In this document: positions 38,475 to 48,348 of the stretch, one piece after another
Numbering within the stretch: position 1 is the first letter of the stretch
Layout of the letters: every line of letters starts with the position of its first letter
Assembly: GCF_900111745.1 (NCBI RefSeq)
Contig: NZ_FOIJ01000019.1
Span: 1 to 64,000 of the forward strand
Origin: Stigmatella erecta
GTDB taxonomy: Bacteria; Myxococcota; Myxococcia; Myxococcales; Myxococcaceae
DNA length: 64,000 nt
Reading direction: 5' to 3'
Translations under genes and position numbers: made by a program
Notes under the pieces: generated by a model
Told to the model about the DNA's origin: nothing
The model's database searches: none
What the model saw: only the letters and a program-made list of their open reading frames with translations

Positions 38475-38529
38475 GGAGAAGCCGCCGGTGAGGAAGACAC
38501 CGGCGGTTATCTCATGTTTCCCGGCGCCC

Positions 38530-41088
38530 TCACGGCTGGTGCTTGAGCCATTCCACCACGCCGGGGCCCTCGCGCTCGCGCAGCGCCACGTCCTGGCTGA
38601 GCCGCTCCAGGGTCTGCTTCATGGCCTGCTGGGCCTCGCCCACCGGGTGGGCCTGGAGCAGCGCCTGGACTTCCTCCAGCTGGGCCCGGGTGCGCAGGGT
38701 GCCCAGCGCCTCCACCACCCGCCGCAGCAGCATGGGCGCGCCGCCCGTGCGGGCCACCACGTCCTTCCACCGCTTCTGGGCCTCCGCCCACCAGGCATCC
38801 CGGCCGGTCCGGTTGACCATCAGCCCGCTCAGGTACGTCGTCACGTCCTGCATCTTCACCGCGTCGGTGAAGAACAGCTCCTGGCCCCGCTTGGCCAGCG
38901 CCGGGTCCTCGAAGGAGGCCAGCGCCGTCAGGTAGCGGCGCTGGGTGGCCGGATCCGGCTCCGCCTTCATCTTCGCGAGCAGCAGATCGAAGAGGGCCGC
39001 GTCGCCCTGCCGCGCCACCATGGCCACCGCGCTGTCCAGCAGGTTGGGCTCCAGCGCCCGCGCCTCCCCGCCGAGCGCCCGCGTCACCCGGGCCCGGGCC
39101 TCGCCCAGCGCCTCCTGGCCGCGCGCCAGCACGCCCACCGCGCGCACGAGCGCCGCGCGCCGCAGCCGGACGCGGTCCGTCTCGTCCGCCCCGGGCTCCC
39201 AGCCCAGCTTCGTCAGCCCCGGGGAGAGCAGCCGCTCCACCCAGCGGCGGAAGCGCTCCTGGTCCTCGCCCTCCACCAGCCGCGCCTCGATGTAGCCCAG
39301 CCGCCCCACCAGCTCGTCCAGGACGGCATCGTCCTCCTCGTGGCCGAAGCGGGCCGCCAGGTTGAGGAAGTCCTCCACCTGGGCGAGCCCCGCGCGCACC
39401 AGCGCCCACTGGTCCGCCAGCACGCCGATGCGCTCCGAGGGCGCCAGCGCCCCCAGGTGGGAGGCCAGCTTCTGCAGCGCCGCCGCGTCGTACGCCACGC
39501 GGTAGAAGCCCGTGGAGCCCGCGTTGGCGCTCAGCCAGCGGATCTCCCCGCTGCCCTCCAGCGTCACCGGCGTGCGCTCCTCGCGCAGGAGCACGCGCTG
39601 CTCGCGCACCCCGTTGCCGTCCTCGAAGCGCAGCACCACCGGCACCGGCCAGCGCTCGCCGCTGGAGACGCCCGGCTCCGAGTAAAAGCGGCGCTGGGTG
39701 AGCGTCACCTGGTGGCCCGCCTGGCTCACGGACACCAGCGGATAGCCGCTCTGGCCAATCCACGCGTTGGCCAGCTCCACCACCGGCTGCGAGGAGGCCG
39801 CGGCCAGCGCCGTCCACAGGTCATCGGCCACCGCGTTGCCCCGCGCGTGCGTGCGCATGTACTGGCGGATGCCCTCGCGGAACGCCTCCTCGCCCAGGAA
39901 GCCTTCGATCATCCGCAGCACCGCGCCGCCCTTCTCGTAGGTGATGAGATCGAAGCTCTCGCCCGCCTCGCTCGCGTTGCGCACCTCGCCGCGAATGGGG
40001 TGCGTGGACTTGAGCGCGTCCAGGTGCAGCGCCGCCGCCTTGCCCGTGTCGAAGTCCAGCCACACGCGCCAGTCCGGCTTCCAGCTGTCGACGATCTTGT
40101 AGGCCATCCACGTGGCGAACGCCTCGTTGAGCCACAGGTCGTCCCACCACACCATCGTCACCCAGTTGCCGAACCACTGGTGCGCCAGCTCGTGCGCCAC
40201 CACCTCCGCCACCCGCTTCTGCACCGACAGCGGCGCGGTGGCGGGGTCCAACAGCAGCGCCACCTCGCGGAAGGTGATGAGGCCGGCGTTCTCCATGGCG
40301 CCCGCCTCGAAGTCCGGAATGCCCACCTGGTCCACCTTGCCGTAGGCATAGGGCAGCCCGAAGTACGCCTGGAGCCGGGGCAGCGAGGCCAGCGCCGCCT
40401 CCTGGCCGAAGCGCGTCAGGTGCGCCTTCTCCGGCAGGGCCCAGGTGCGCACCGGCACCCCATCCACCCGCTCCTCGGGCGTGCCCTCCAGGGGGCCCAC
40501 CACCAGCGCGATGAGGTAGGAGCTGAGGACGTCGGTCTCCTGGAACGTCACGTGCCGCAGGCCCCCCTCGGTCTTGTCCGAGGTGACGGCGCCGTTGGAG
40601 AGCACCGTCAGCCCGGGCTGGGCCGGCACGCGCACGCTCAGGGCCCAGCGCGCCTTGAAGGCAGGCTCATCGAAGCAGGGGAAGAGGCGCCGGGCATCCG
40701 CGGTCTCGAACTGGGTGGCGGCCACCTTGCCGGACAGGTACAGGCCGCGCAGCCCCTCGGTGAAGGGGCCCGTCCAGTCCACCGCCAGCGAGGCCTCGCC
40801 CGGGGGCAGGGGGGAGGCGAAGCGCAGCACCACCGTCTCGCTCTCGGCCACGGGCTCGATGGCGGTGGGCGTGTGCTGGGTGCCCCCGGCGCGCAGGCTC
40901 ACCTGGGTGAGCTTCAGCGAGATGGCGTGGAGGATGATTTCGTTCGTGGGTGCCGCCACCGTCAGTTCGACGGTTTGCGAGCCGGTGAAGGTCCGCGCTT
41001 CCAGGTCGAGCGACACCGTGGCGGTGTAGCGGCGGGGAAGGACGGTCCGGGGCAGCCGGAAGTTCTTGTCTGCGGTCAGGTGAGCCAT
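38530..41088 (-). CDS. M1-family aminopeptidase
   Basis: 852 residues, cytoplasmic. The N-terminal beta domain is followed by GAMENAGL (263-270), the zinc site HELAHQWFGNW (His299/His303, Glu300) with NEAFA (Glu322), and a C-terminal HEAT-like ERAP1_C domain with many helical repeats. It resembles puromycin-sensitive/PepN-like aminopeptidases. I start at MAHLTADKNF, which is where the family's beta domain begins. Removes N-terminal residues from peptides. Confidence 0.95.
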   Translation of the reverse strand: MAHLTADKNFRLPRTVLPRRYTATVSLDLEARTFTGSQTVELTVAAPTNEIILHAISLKLTQVSLRAGGTQHTPTAIEPVAESETVVLRFASPLPPGEASLAVDWTGPFTEGLRGLYLSGKVAATQFETADARRLFPCFDEPAFKARWALSVRVPAQPGLTVLSNGAVTSDKTEGGLRHVTFQETDVLSSYLIALVVGPLEGTPEERVDGVPVRTWALPEKAHLTRFGQEAALASLPRLQAYFGLPYAYGKVDQVGIPDFEAGAMENAGLITFREVALLLDPATAPLSVQKRVAEVVAHELAHQWFGNWVTMVWWDDLWLNEAFATWMAYKIVDSWKPDWRVWLDFDTGKAAALHLDALKSTHPIRGEVRNASEAGESFDLITYEKGGAVLRMIEGFLGEEAFREGIRQYMRTHARGNAVADDLWTALAAASSQPVVELANAWIGQSGYPLVSVSQAGHQVTLTQRRFYSEPGVSSGERWPVPVVLRFEDGNGVREQRVLLREERTPVTLEGSGEIRWLSANAGSTGFYRVAYDAAALQKLASHLGALAPSERIGVLADQWALVRAGLAQVEDFLNLAARFGHEEDDAVLDELVGRLGYIEARLVEGEDQERFRRWVERLLSPGLTKLGWEPGADETDRVRLRRAALVRAVGVLARGQEALGEARARVTRALGGEARALEPNLLDSAVAMVARQGDAALFDLLLAKMKAEPDPATQRRYLTALASFEDPALAKRGQELFFTDAVKMQDVTTYLSGLMVNRTGRDAWWAEAQKRWKDVVARTGGAPMLLRRVVEALGTLRTRAQLEEVQALLQAHPVGEAQQAMKQTLERLSQDVALREREGPGVVEWLKHQP

Positions 41089-41175
41089 AGGGCCGGGCAC
41101 TCTAATGCCGGCGCAAGCCATTGGCCGTACGGGATGTGCGGGGTGTCAGGCGGTGGGCGGAAAAGGGAGGGCGCG

Positions 41176-41754
41176 CTACAGCCCGCCCACCTCCAGGCCG
41201 CCGCCCACGCCGGGGAAGGGCTTGGTCACCGTGGCGCTGAAGACGATGTCCTCCAGCCGGATGTTCACCGGAAGCGTGTCCGCCCCGCCCAGCCCCACCT
41301 TCCGCACCGTATTGTTGACGATGATCCAGATGCGGGGCTTGCCCAGCGCCTGCTGGAGGACGGGGTTCTCGGTGTGCACGGGCATGCGCGCGCCCGGGGC
41401 GAAGTCCTGGGTGGGCAGCACCACGGAGGCCCGCGGGAAGTACGCGGGCAGGTTCCGGTCCGTGTAGGGCACGGGCGAGCCCGGGGTGGCCCGGCCCTCC
41501 AGCGACAGCCGGATGCCCAGCGCCAGCGTCAGCGCGCGCGTGGGGTTGACCACCGTCAGGTCCGCGGCCACGGCCTGCACGGTGACGTCCCCCTGGGACT
41601 CCTCGGGAAGATCCAGGGCGATCTCGAGGTAGACCGGCTCCAGCAAGGAGGTGAGGGGGATGCTCTGGTCGATGGGCTCGGTGGCCACATCCACCTCGGC
41701 CGAGCAGGCGGTGAGCGTGAGCAGGCTGGCCAGGAGCAGGCAGGGCGTCTTCAT
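41176..41754 (-). CDS. Small lipoprotein
   Basis: 192 residues. Signal with LLTLTAC lipobox. The mature part is a beta-rich fold, with VTVQAVAADLTVVNPTRALTLALG and IWIIVNNTVRKVGLGG. The start overlaps the stop of the upstream outer-membrane-like gene (ATGA), so they make a pair. Similar proteins are common in myxobacteria next to beta-barrels. Function unknown. Confidence 0.74.
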   Translation of the reverse strand: MKTPCLLLASLLTLTACSAEVDVATEPIDQSIPLTSLLEPVYLEIALDLPEESQGDVTVQAVAADLTVVNPTRALTLALGIRLSLEGRATPGSPVPYTDRNLPAYFPRASVVLPTQDFAPGARMPVHTENPVLQQALGKPRIWIIVNNTVRKVGLGGADTLPVNIRLEDIVFSATVTKPFPGVGGGLEVGGL

Positions 41755-42479
41755 CGGAAGGTCCACGAGAGGTCCAGCACGGGCGACACCGCCAGCCCGC
41801 CGTTGGCGAAGACAGGATCGGACAGGTCCACATACGCGGCGCCGAGCGCCAGGCCAAAGTGCTCCCCGCCATAGCGCACGCCGGCCGCGGCGCGGAACGC
41901 GGAGCCGCCCTCGAGCCGCGCCCCCACCTCCGCGATGAGCATCCAGGCCCCCGTGAGGTGCAGCGCCCCCGCCCCGGTCAGCGACAGGTAGGACGTCTCG
42001 AAGGACGCGAAGCGGGCCTCGGCCTGGACGAGCAGGGGGCCCACCGTCAGCCCATAGGCCCCGTAGAGGGTGGGGCCGGACAGGGTGGGCTCGAAGCGCT
42101 GGACGGCGGGCTCCTGCCCCTCGACGATGGACGAGTAGACCGAGGCCCCCACGAAGTGGGTGTAGCGGGCCCCCACCACCATCCGCTGTGCGCCCAGGGC
42201 CTTGGCCCAGCGCAGGCCCACGTTGGGGGCCAGCAGCAGGTCCGCGTACAGCGAGGTGTCCACCGCGAAGCCCGCGGCCACGGGGATCGCCGAGCGCTGG
42301 AGCCCCAGCACCGGGTGCTCGATGACGGAGGCCGCGTCCGTGGTGAGCAGCCGCGCGTTGCCGGGCTGGAACCCTCCCACGGGCTGGGCGAGGCCTTCCG
42401 TGGGGCCGAGCAGCAGCAGCGGGCACAGGAGCCCACACACCGCCAGGAGGGGGCTGCGACGGGAAGGCGGGAGGTTCAA
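41751..42479 (-). CDS. Outer-membrane beta-barrel-like protein
   Basis: 242 residues with a signal peptide (LAVCGLLCPLLLLGPTEGLAQ). Alternating hydrophobic strands follow (RMVVGARYTHFVGASVYSS, LVQAEARFASFETSYLSL, LIAEVGARLEGG), ending in LDLSWTFR, close to the aromatic-ended signature of outer-membrane barrels. First gene of the pair with the lipoprotein. Divergent from the cytochrome c peroxidase gene across 244 bases. Confidence 0.76.
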   Translation of the reverse strand: MNLPPSRRSPLLAVCGLLCPLLLLGPTEGLAQPVGGFQPGNARLLTTDAASVIEHPVLGLQRSAIPVAAGFAVDTSLYADLLLAPNVGLRWAKALGAQRMVVGARYTHFVGASVYSSIVEGQEPAVQRFEPTLSGPTLYGAYGLTVGPLLVQAEARFASFETSYLSLTGAGALHLTGAWMLIAEVGARLEGGSAFRAAAGVRYGGEHFGLALGAAYVDLSDPVFANGGLAVSPVLDLSWTFR

Positions 42480-42723
42480 TCCGCTGGCTCCGGGACGGGC
42501 AGAAAAGGGACCCTGGTGTATTGCGCGGCGGCTCCAGCCGTGGATCCCGCCGCCCGCGGGCGGGCTTAAATTTTCATTTTGTCAGAAACTGAACAGCGCC
42601 ATGAGACGCCGGGGACATGACCATGGCGGGAGCCGCGAGGAGGGTGATTGCCTTCGGGCGGAAGTCACGGCCCAGAGTTCCGCGAGCTTTCCTCGTGCGC
42701 TGCTGGGCCTCAGGAGAATCCTC

Positions 42724-44022
<1,299 letters not shown>

Positions 44023-44037
44023 GGAGAACACAAAGCC

Positions 44038-45162
44038 ATGTCCAACAAGTTCAAGAGCGTCGAGACGAAGTATTACGAGGAGCGCCAGGAGCTGTTCGAT
44101 GGGCTCAAGCGCCTGGATCGCCGCGCCTTCATGCGCGTGGCGGGAGTCTCCGCCGGCATCGTCGCCGGCATGGGGCTGGTGACGCCGGCCAGCTTCCAGC
44201 TCATCCAGGTGGCGGAAGCGCAGGAGAACCCGGAGAAGCCCAAGTTCACCTTCGCGTACATCTCCGACACGCACCTGTACGAGCAGAAGCTCAACGACCG
44301 GTTCGTGCGCTCCATCCTCAAGGCGGTGGATGACGTGAACGCGCTCAACCCGCAGCCGGACTTCGTGCTGTTCGGCGGGGACCTGGCGCAGCTGGGCCAG
44401 GCCAGCGAGCTGAAGCTGGGGGCTCAGATTCTCAAGAGCGTGAAGGCGCCCGTGCGGATGATGGTGGGCGAGCACGACTGGTTCCTCGACATGGGCCAGC
44501 AGTGGCGCGAGCTGTTCGGCGAGCCCACCTACTCGTTCGACCACAAGGGCGTGCACTTCGTGGTGCTCAACTCCATCTACGAGAAGGACTTCTGGACGGA
44601 GCGCGGCCTGTCGGACATGGAGCGCATGAAGATCGTCGCCGGCCTGGACAACGGGATTCAGTCCCGCTTCGAGGTGGGCGCCGAGCAGCGCGCGTGGCTG
44701 CAGAAGGACCTGGCCAAGGTGGACAAGAAGACGCCCGTCATCGTCTTCAGCCACTCGCCGCTCTACAAGTACTACAAGCCCTGGAACTTCTGGACGGACG
44801 ACGCGGACGAGGTGCAGGCGCTGCTCAAGCCCTTCGAGAAGGTGACGGTCATCCACGGCCACACGCACCAGCTGCTCACCAACCGCATCCAGAACATCCA
44901 CTTCCACGGCATGCTGTCCACCGCATGGCCCTGGCCGTACGCCCCCGAAGGCCTGCCCTCGTTCACCACGCAGATGAACCGCGCGGACCCCTTCAGCGCC
45001 TTCGACGGGTGCGGAGACGGGCGCATGGACGTGCTCGAGGCGGGCCTCGTCAACAAGCTCTACAACCTGTGGGAGCGCAACCCCATCTCCGTGCGCGCGA
45101 GCTACCTCGCGTCCAACGGGAAGAAGGATGCGCCCCCCCGTCCCAAGCTGCCCACCTACTGA
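44038..45162 (+). CDS. Tat-exported metallophosphoesterase
   Basis: 374 residues. The twin-arginine signal RRAFMRVAG (28-36) comes before a hydrophobic stretch. Calcineurin-like phosphoesterase motifs follow: ISDTHLY (Asp77, His79), FGGDLAQLG (Asp115), GEHD (144-147, with Glu where many have Asn), FSHSPLY and IHGHTHQ (272-278). Most metal ligands are visible. It starts 15 bases after the peroxidase and ends 14 bases before the cytochrome. The fold and context suggest a periplasmic enzyme whose substrate is unknown. Confidence 0.92.
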   Translation: MSNKFKSVETKYYEERQELFDGLKRLDRRAFMRVAGVSAGIVAGMGLVTPASFQLIQVAEAQENPEKPKFTFAYISDTHLYEQKLNDRFVRSILKAVDDVNALNPQPDFVLFGGDLAQLGQASELKLGAQILKSVKAPVRMMVGEHDWFLDMGQQWRELFGEPTYSFDHKGVHFVVLNSIYEKDFWTERGLSDMERMKIVAGLDNGIQSRFEVGAEQRAWLQKDLAKVDKKTPVIVFSHSPLYKYYKPWNFWTDDADEVQALLKPFEKVTVIHGHTHQLLTNRIQNIHFHGMLSTAWPWPYAPEGLPSFTTQMNRADPFSAFDGCGDGRMDVLEAGLVNKLYNLWERNPISVRASYLASNGKKDAPPRPKLPTY

Positions 45163-45176
45163 GCAAGGACACCGGC

Positions 45177-46016
45177 ATGAACTTTCAGAACAAGCTCCTG
45201 GCAGGACTCGTCGCGGCCAGCTCCCTGGCGGGCGGAGCGGCGCTCGCCACCGGCTCCGGACTCAAGGCCGAGCCGCTTCCCCAGCACCAGGTCCCCGTCT
45301 CCCAGGACGGCAACCTCGTCGTCGGCCTGTGTGACGGCGTGACGTCCATGGAAGTCGTGGGCGTGAAGGATGGTGAGGCGATGACGCGCGACCAGGCCCA
45401 GGCGGTGTCCACCGCGCTGATGGCCGAGTGGCGCCGCAAGAACCCGGAGGCGAACTGGGACGATGTGCCGCTGCCGTCACGGGCCGTGGCGCAGACGGCC
45501 AAGCCGCCGCCCAGCCCCGACCCGAAGGGGCCGCGCAGCCCGCCCGCGGTGGATGGCACGCCGCAGAAGCCTTCGGCGGGAGGCTCGATGAAGAGCGGCG
45601 GACAGAACGCGGCGGCGGGGGCCTCGGAGGTGGCGGCGAAGAAGGACGCCAACCTCCAGACGGGCCACACCTACGGCGCGTTCAGCGAGCGCGACGAGAA
45701 GATCTGGGCGGACTCCACGCAGGCGTTCGTGGAGGAGGGCAACCGCGTGTTCCACGACGCGGCGGCGCTGGGCGGCACCATCGCGGTGTCGTGCGACATG
45801 TGCCACCCGGACGCGGCCAACACGCACCCGGAGACGTACCCGAAGTATCAGGTGCAGCTGGGCCGTGTGGCGATGCTGCGCGACATGATCAACTGGTGCA
45901 TCCAGAACCCGGTGCGCGGCAAGCCGTTGGCCGATGACGACCCGAAGATGAAGGCCATGGAGGCCTACATCTACGCCCGCCGCAAGGGCGTGCCGCTGGA
46001 GTTTGGCAAGCACTGA
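45177..46016 (+). CDS. Secreted c-type cytochrome
   Basis: 279 residues. Signal LAGLVAASSLAGGAALA, then a Pro/Ala/Gly-rich region, and one haem site CDMCHPDAANTHPETYPK (206 onward) in a C-terminal domain ending RRKGVPLEFGKH. The context with two other exported proteins suggests it passes electrons to or from the di-haem peroxidase. The long open frame upstream in another frame is a shadow. No exact family assignment. Confidence 0.88.
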   Translation: MNFQNKLLAGLVAASSLAGGAALATGSGLKAEPLPQHQVPVSQDGNLVVGLCDGVTSMEVVGVKDGEAMTRDQAQAVSTALMAEWRRKNPEANWDDVPLPSRAVAQTAKPPPSPDPKGPRSPPAVDGTPQKPSAGGSMKSGGQNAAAGASEVAAKKDANLQTGHTYGAFSERDEKIWADSTQAFVEEGNRVFHDAAALGGTIAVSCDMCHPDAANTHPETYPKYQVQLGRVAMLRDMINWCIQNPVRGKPLADDDPKMKAMEAYIYARRKGVPLEFGKH

Positions 46017-46025
46017 CCGCCGCTT

Positions 46026-47246
46026 TCAAGGCGCTGCCCTCTGAGAACGGGGGCGGCGCTTGCATTTCGGGCCCCTGACCGTCTGCCGGAGTGGCGGCTC
46101 CCAACCCCAGATGCGCTGGAGTCCAGCGGTGACGAGCCGCCGAGGCAGCCGCCTCATCAGCCCATCCCGAAGCCACACGGCAGCCGGGTTCGCCCAGTGC
46201 CCCATGGCGCCAAAGGCCCACGATTGCCACTGCAACAGCGCAGTGCGCGGTTTGCGCCACGCTTCGTAGGCACGCAGTCCCGAGGGGACGTCCTCCGCCT
46301 CCTTGAGCGCCAGGGCGAGCATGAAGGCGTCCTCGATGGCGGAGTTGGCCCCTTGTCCCAGGTTCGGAGCCATCGGATGCGCCGCATCCCCGAGCAGGGT
46401 GACGCGCCCCTCGCCCCACCTCGTGAGGGGAAGCCGGTCATAGGTATCCGCGCGGAGGATGTCTGCCGCGTCCGTGGCGGCGATCAGTTCCGGGATGGGC
46501 GCATGGGCTGTCTGGTACACCTCCGCCAAGTAGGCTTTGTCGCCTCCAGGTACGGGCTGGCCTGCGGGCCCCTCGACCGCGGCCCACCAGAACACGCGCT
46601 CCCCGGCGATGTAGCTCATGCCGAAGCGAGCCCCTCGCCCCTGGGTCTCGCGGAGCATTCCCTTGGGAATCCCTGGATGGGAAAACGGGGGCGTGATGCC
46701 GCGCCAGACCGGATAACCCACGTAGCGCGGGGGCTTGTCCCCGTGGAGCTGAGCCCGGACGCGTGACCTGAGCCCATCGGCGCCCACGAGCAGCGCGCCC
46801 CGGGCCTCGCGGCCTCCCTCGAAATGCGCCACCACCTGGGCGCCGTCCTGCTCGAACCCTCGGAGCCGCGCTCCCACGTGCAGCCCTTCCGGCCCGAAGG
46901 CCTCGCGGAGCGCCGAGTGCAGCGCCGCCCGGTGGATGACCACGGAGGGCGCTCCTTGCCGCTGCGCCAGCTCCCGCACCGGGAACTTCACGAGCACCTC
47001 CCCCTGCCACGTACACCCCTCGGCATCGGTAACGGCCTCTCCCCGCTGGGGCAGCCCGGTGAGTCCCAGCTCGAACAGCAGGCGCATCGCGTTGGTGGTG
47101 ATGGCCAACCCCGCACCCACCTCTCCCATCGCGGGCGCCTGCTCGTACACCTCGACTGCCCAGCCCGCCTGCCGAAGGGCGATGGCCGCCGCCAGCCCTC
47201 CGATACCGCCGCCCACCACCAAGGCCTTCGCATCCTCCGCGCGCAT
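46026..47246 (-). CDS. FAD-dependent monooxygenase (group A)
   Basis: 406 residues: VVGGGIGGLAAAIALRQAG (FAD), a GADGLRSRVR loop and GDAAHPMAPNLGQGANSAIEDA, the aromatic-hydroxylase set. Salicylate-hydroxylase, urate-hydroxylase (HpxO) and related enzymes share these motifs. As the window lacks a visible uricase, this is a second, weaker candidate for that step. It starts 100 bases downstream of a TetR-like gene on the same strand, and a perfect palindrome lies between. Confidence 0.85.
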   Translation of the reverse strand: MRAEDAKALVVGGGIGGLAAAIALRQAGWAVEVYEQAPAMGEVGAGLAITTNAMRLLFELGLTGLPQRGEAVTDAEGCTWQGEVLVKFPVRELAQRQGAPSVVIHRAALHSALREAFGPEGLHVGARLRGFEQDGAQVVAHFEGGREARGALLVGADGLRSRVRAQLHGDKPPRYVGYPVWRGITPPFSHPGIPKGMLRETQGRGARFGMSYIAGERVFWWAAVEGPAGQPVPGGDKAYLAEVYQTAHAPIPELIAATDAADILRADTYDRLPLTRWGEGRVTLLGDAAHPMAPNLGQGANSAIEDAFMLALALKEAEDVPSGLRAYEAWRKPRTALLQWQSWAFGAMGHWANPAAVWLRDGLMRRLPRRLVTAGLQRIWGWEPPLRQTVRGPKCKRRPRSQRAAP

Positions 47247-47283
47247 GCATTCCTCCCGGGCACCCCTTGAACGCCAGTGCCCT

Positions 47284-47309
47284 GAACACGTTCTAATTCG
47301 AACGTGTTC
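47284..47309. promoter_or_regulatory. Perfect palindromic operator, candidate TetR site
   Basis: GAACACGTTC, a 6-base spacer TAATTC, then GAACGTGTTC form a perfect inverted repeat with 10-bp arms. It lies 37 bases upstream of the monooxygenase start codon and 48 bases beyond the stop of the TetR gene. This is the position of a repressor operator (inference). Confidence 0.7.
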
Positions 47310-47357
47310 GAAAATCCAGGCAAGGGGGCTCTTGGAGTTCTCGGCTGGATGCGGCGC

Positions 47358-47993
47358 TCAAGCCCGGCTTCTACGTGGCGAGCTTCCTGGCTTGGCGGGA
47401 CGCAGGCCGCGCATCTGGAGCTCCAGGCTTAGGCGCAGGCGCTCGAGGAACTCCGCGGTGTTCCCCAGCCCTCCGAACCAGCCCAGCAGGTGGAGCAGGT
47501 AGAGCCCGAAGAGGTTGGTTGCCGCGGCCAGGGGCTCCACCTCCTGGCCCACTTCGCCCCGCTCCCGCGCGCGCTCGACCAGGCCCGCGAGCCGTGTCAG
47601 CACCTGCCGGCTGCGCTCCCGCCGGGTCTCCCCGCCCTCGGTGGGCAGGAGCGTCTCGCGCAGGAAGGTCTTCGACAGCTCCGGATCCTTCGCGTAGCTG
47701 TCCACCATGGCGCCGAAGACGTGCAGCAGCCCCTCCACCAGCCCCACGTCCGCGGGAAGCGAGGCATAGGCCGCGTCTTCCACCGCGCTCCACTGCTCGT
47801 GGAAGATCAGGTCCAACAGCTCGTGCTTGTTGGGCACGTACGAGTAGAGCGTCCCCAGGCCGATGCCAGCGCGCTCGGCGATCTGGCGGATGGTGGTGGC
47901 CTCGAAGCCCTGGCGGGCAAACAACTGCCGCGCAGCCTTCTTGGCTGCCTCCAACTTCTGACGCTTGTTGCGCTCGCGCAGCCCCTCCGCCAT
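47358..47993 (-). CDS. TetR-family regulator upstream of the FAD monooxygenase
   Basis: 211 residues from MAEGLRERNKRQKLEAA; the open frame upstream lacks support. The HTH is clear: ARQLFARQGFEATTIRQI, AERAGIGLGTLYSYVPNKHELL. The C-terminal half is helical with SKTFLRETLLPTEGG. It likely represses the monooxygenase gene through the palindrome in the intergenic region. Confidence 0.9.
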   Translation of the reverse strand: MAEGLRERNKRQKLEAAKKAARQLFARQGFEATTIRQIAERAGIGLGTLYSYVPNKHELLDLIFHEQWSAVEDAAYASLPADVGLVEGLLHVFGAMVDSYAKDPELSKTFLRETLLPTEGGETRRERSRQVLTRLAGLVERARERGEVGQEVEPLAAATNLFGLYLLHLLGWFGGLGNTAEFLERLRLSLELQMRGLRPAKPGSSPRRSRA

Positions 47994-48348
47994 GGGCCTC
48001 CTCTTCGCCGTCACCTGGGCAGGTGCCACTCTATGGCGGGGCGCGGTGCCGCGCGCGAGAGACTTGCTCACTCAGGCCGCGCGCGCTGCTCAGTTTTTCG
48101 GAAAGCGCACGTGGAGCGAGCTGGACCCGCCACCGGGAGTCGTACGCACGGCGGCGGGTTCGATTCCCGCCGCCTCCACTTTTATACTCTGTAGTGACGG
48201 ATGGTTGGGCGGTGGCTGTGTTGCGCGTATGTCGCACGCTGGAGCAGCGGGCCGTGACGGACGTGAAGGTGTCCGCGGGTCCCCGTGATTGACGGGCCTG
48301 TCATGGTCCCCCTGTAATCTCGGCGGCTGCTCCCGGCGCGCGGGAGCC
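47994..48348. other. Intergenic stretch with left tRNA-end repeat
   Basis: No protein gene is supported. An open frame on the minus strand here reads EAAGIEPA, the well-known false peptide made by the antisense of a tRNA T-arm and 3' end. The stretch includes the left direct repeat, then a CTGTAGTGA copy (48189-48197) and a TGTTGC-GC-GTATGTCGCA element (48219-48236) that recurs as TGTTGC-AT-GTATGTCGCA at 50709-50726. Confidence 0.7.
48154..48180 (+). repeat. Left direct repeat, tRNA 3' end (attachment-site-like)
   Basis: A T-arm with stem GCGGG/CCCGC and loop TTCGATT, followed by CGCCTCCACT, the 3' acceptor strand of a tRNA. Its matching 5' strand (GGAGGCG) is not found in the 100 bases upstream, so no complete tRNA gene is present. 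It matches the right copy at 26 of 27 positions. Such tRNA 3' ends are classic integrase attachment sites (family knowledge). Confidence 0.8.

Noticed and set aside
38458..41874. 1138-codon plus-strand open frame
   Set aside because: Antisense of the M1 aminopeptidase; His/Arg/Gly/Gln-rich composition is typical of GC-rich shadow frames.
48100..48180. Complete tRNA gene at the left repeat
   Set aside because: Only the T-arm and 3' acceptor strand are present. The complementary 5' acceptor strand and anticodon arm cannot be found upstream.
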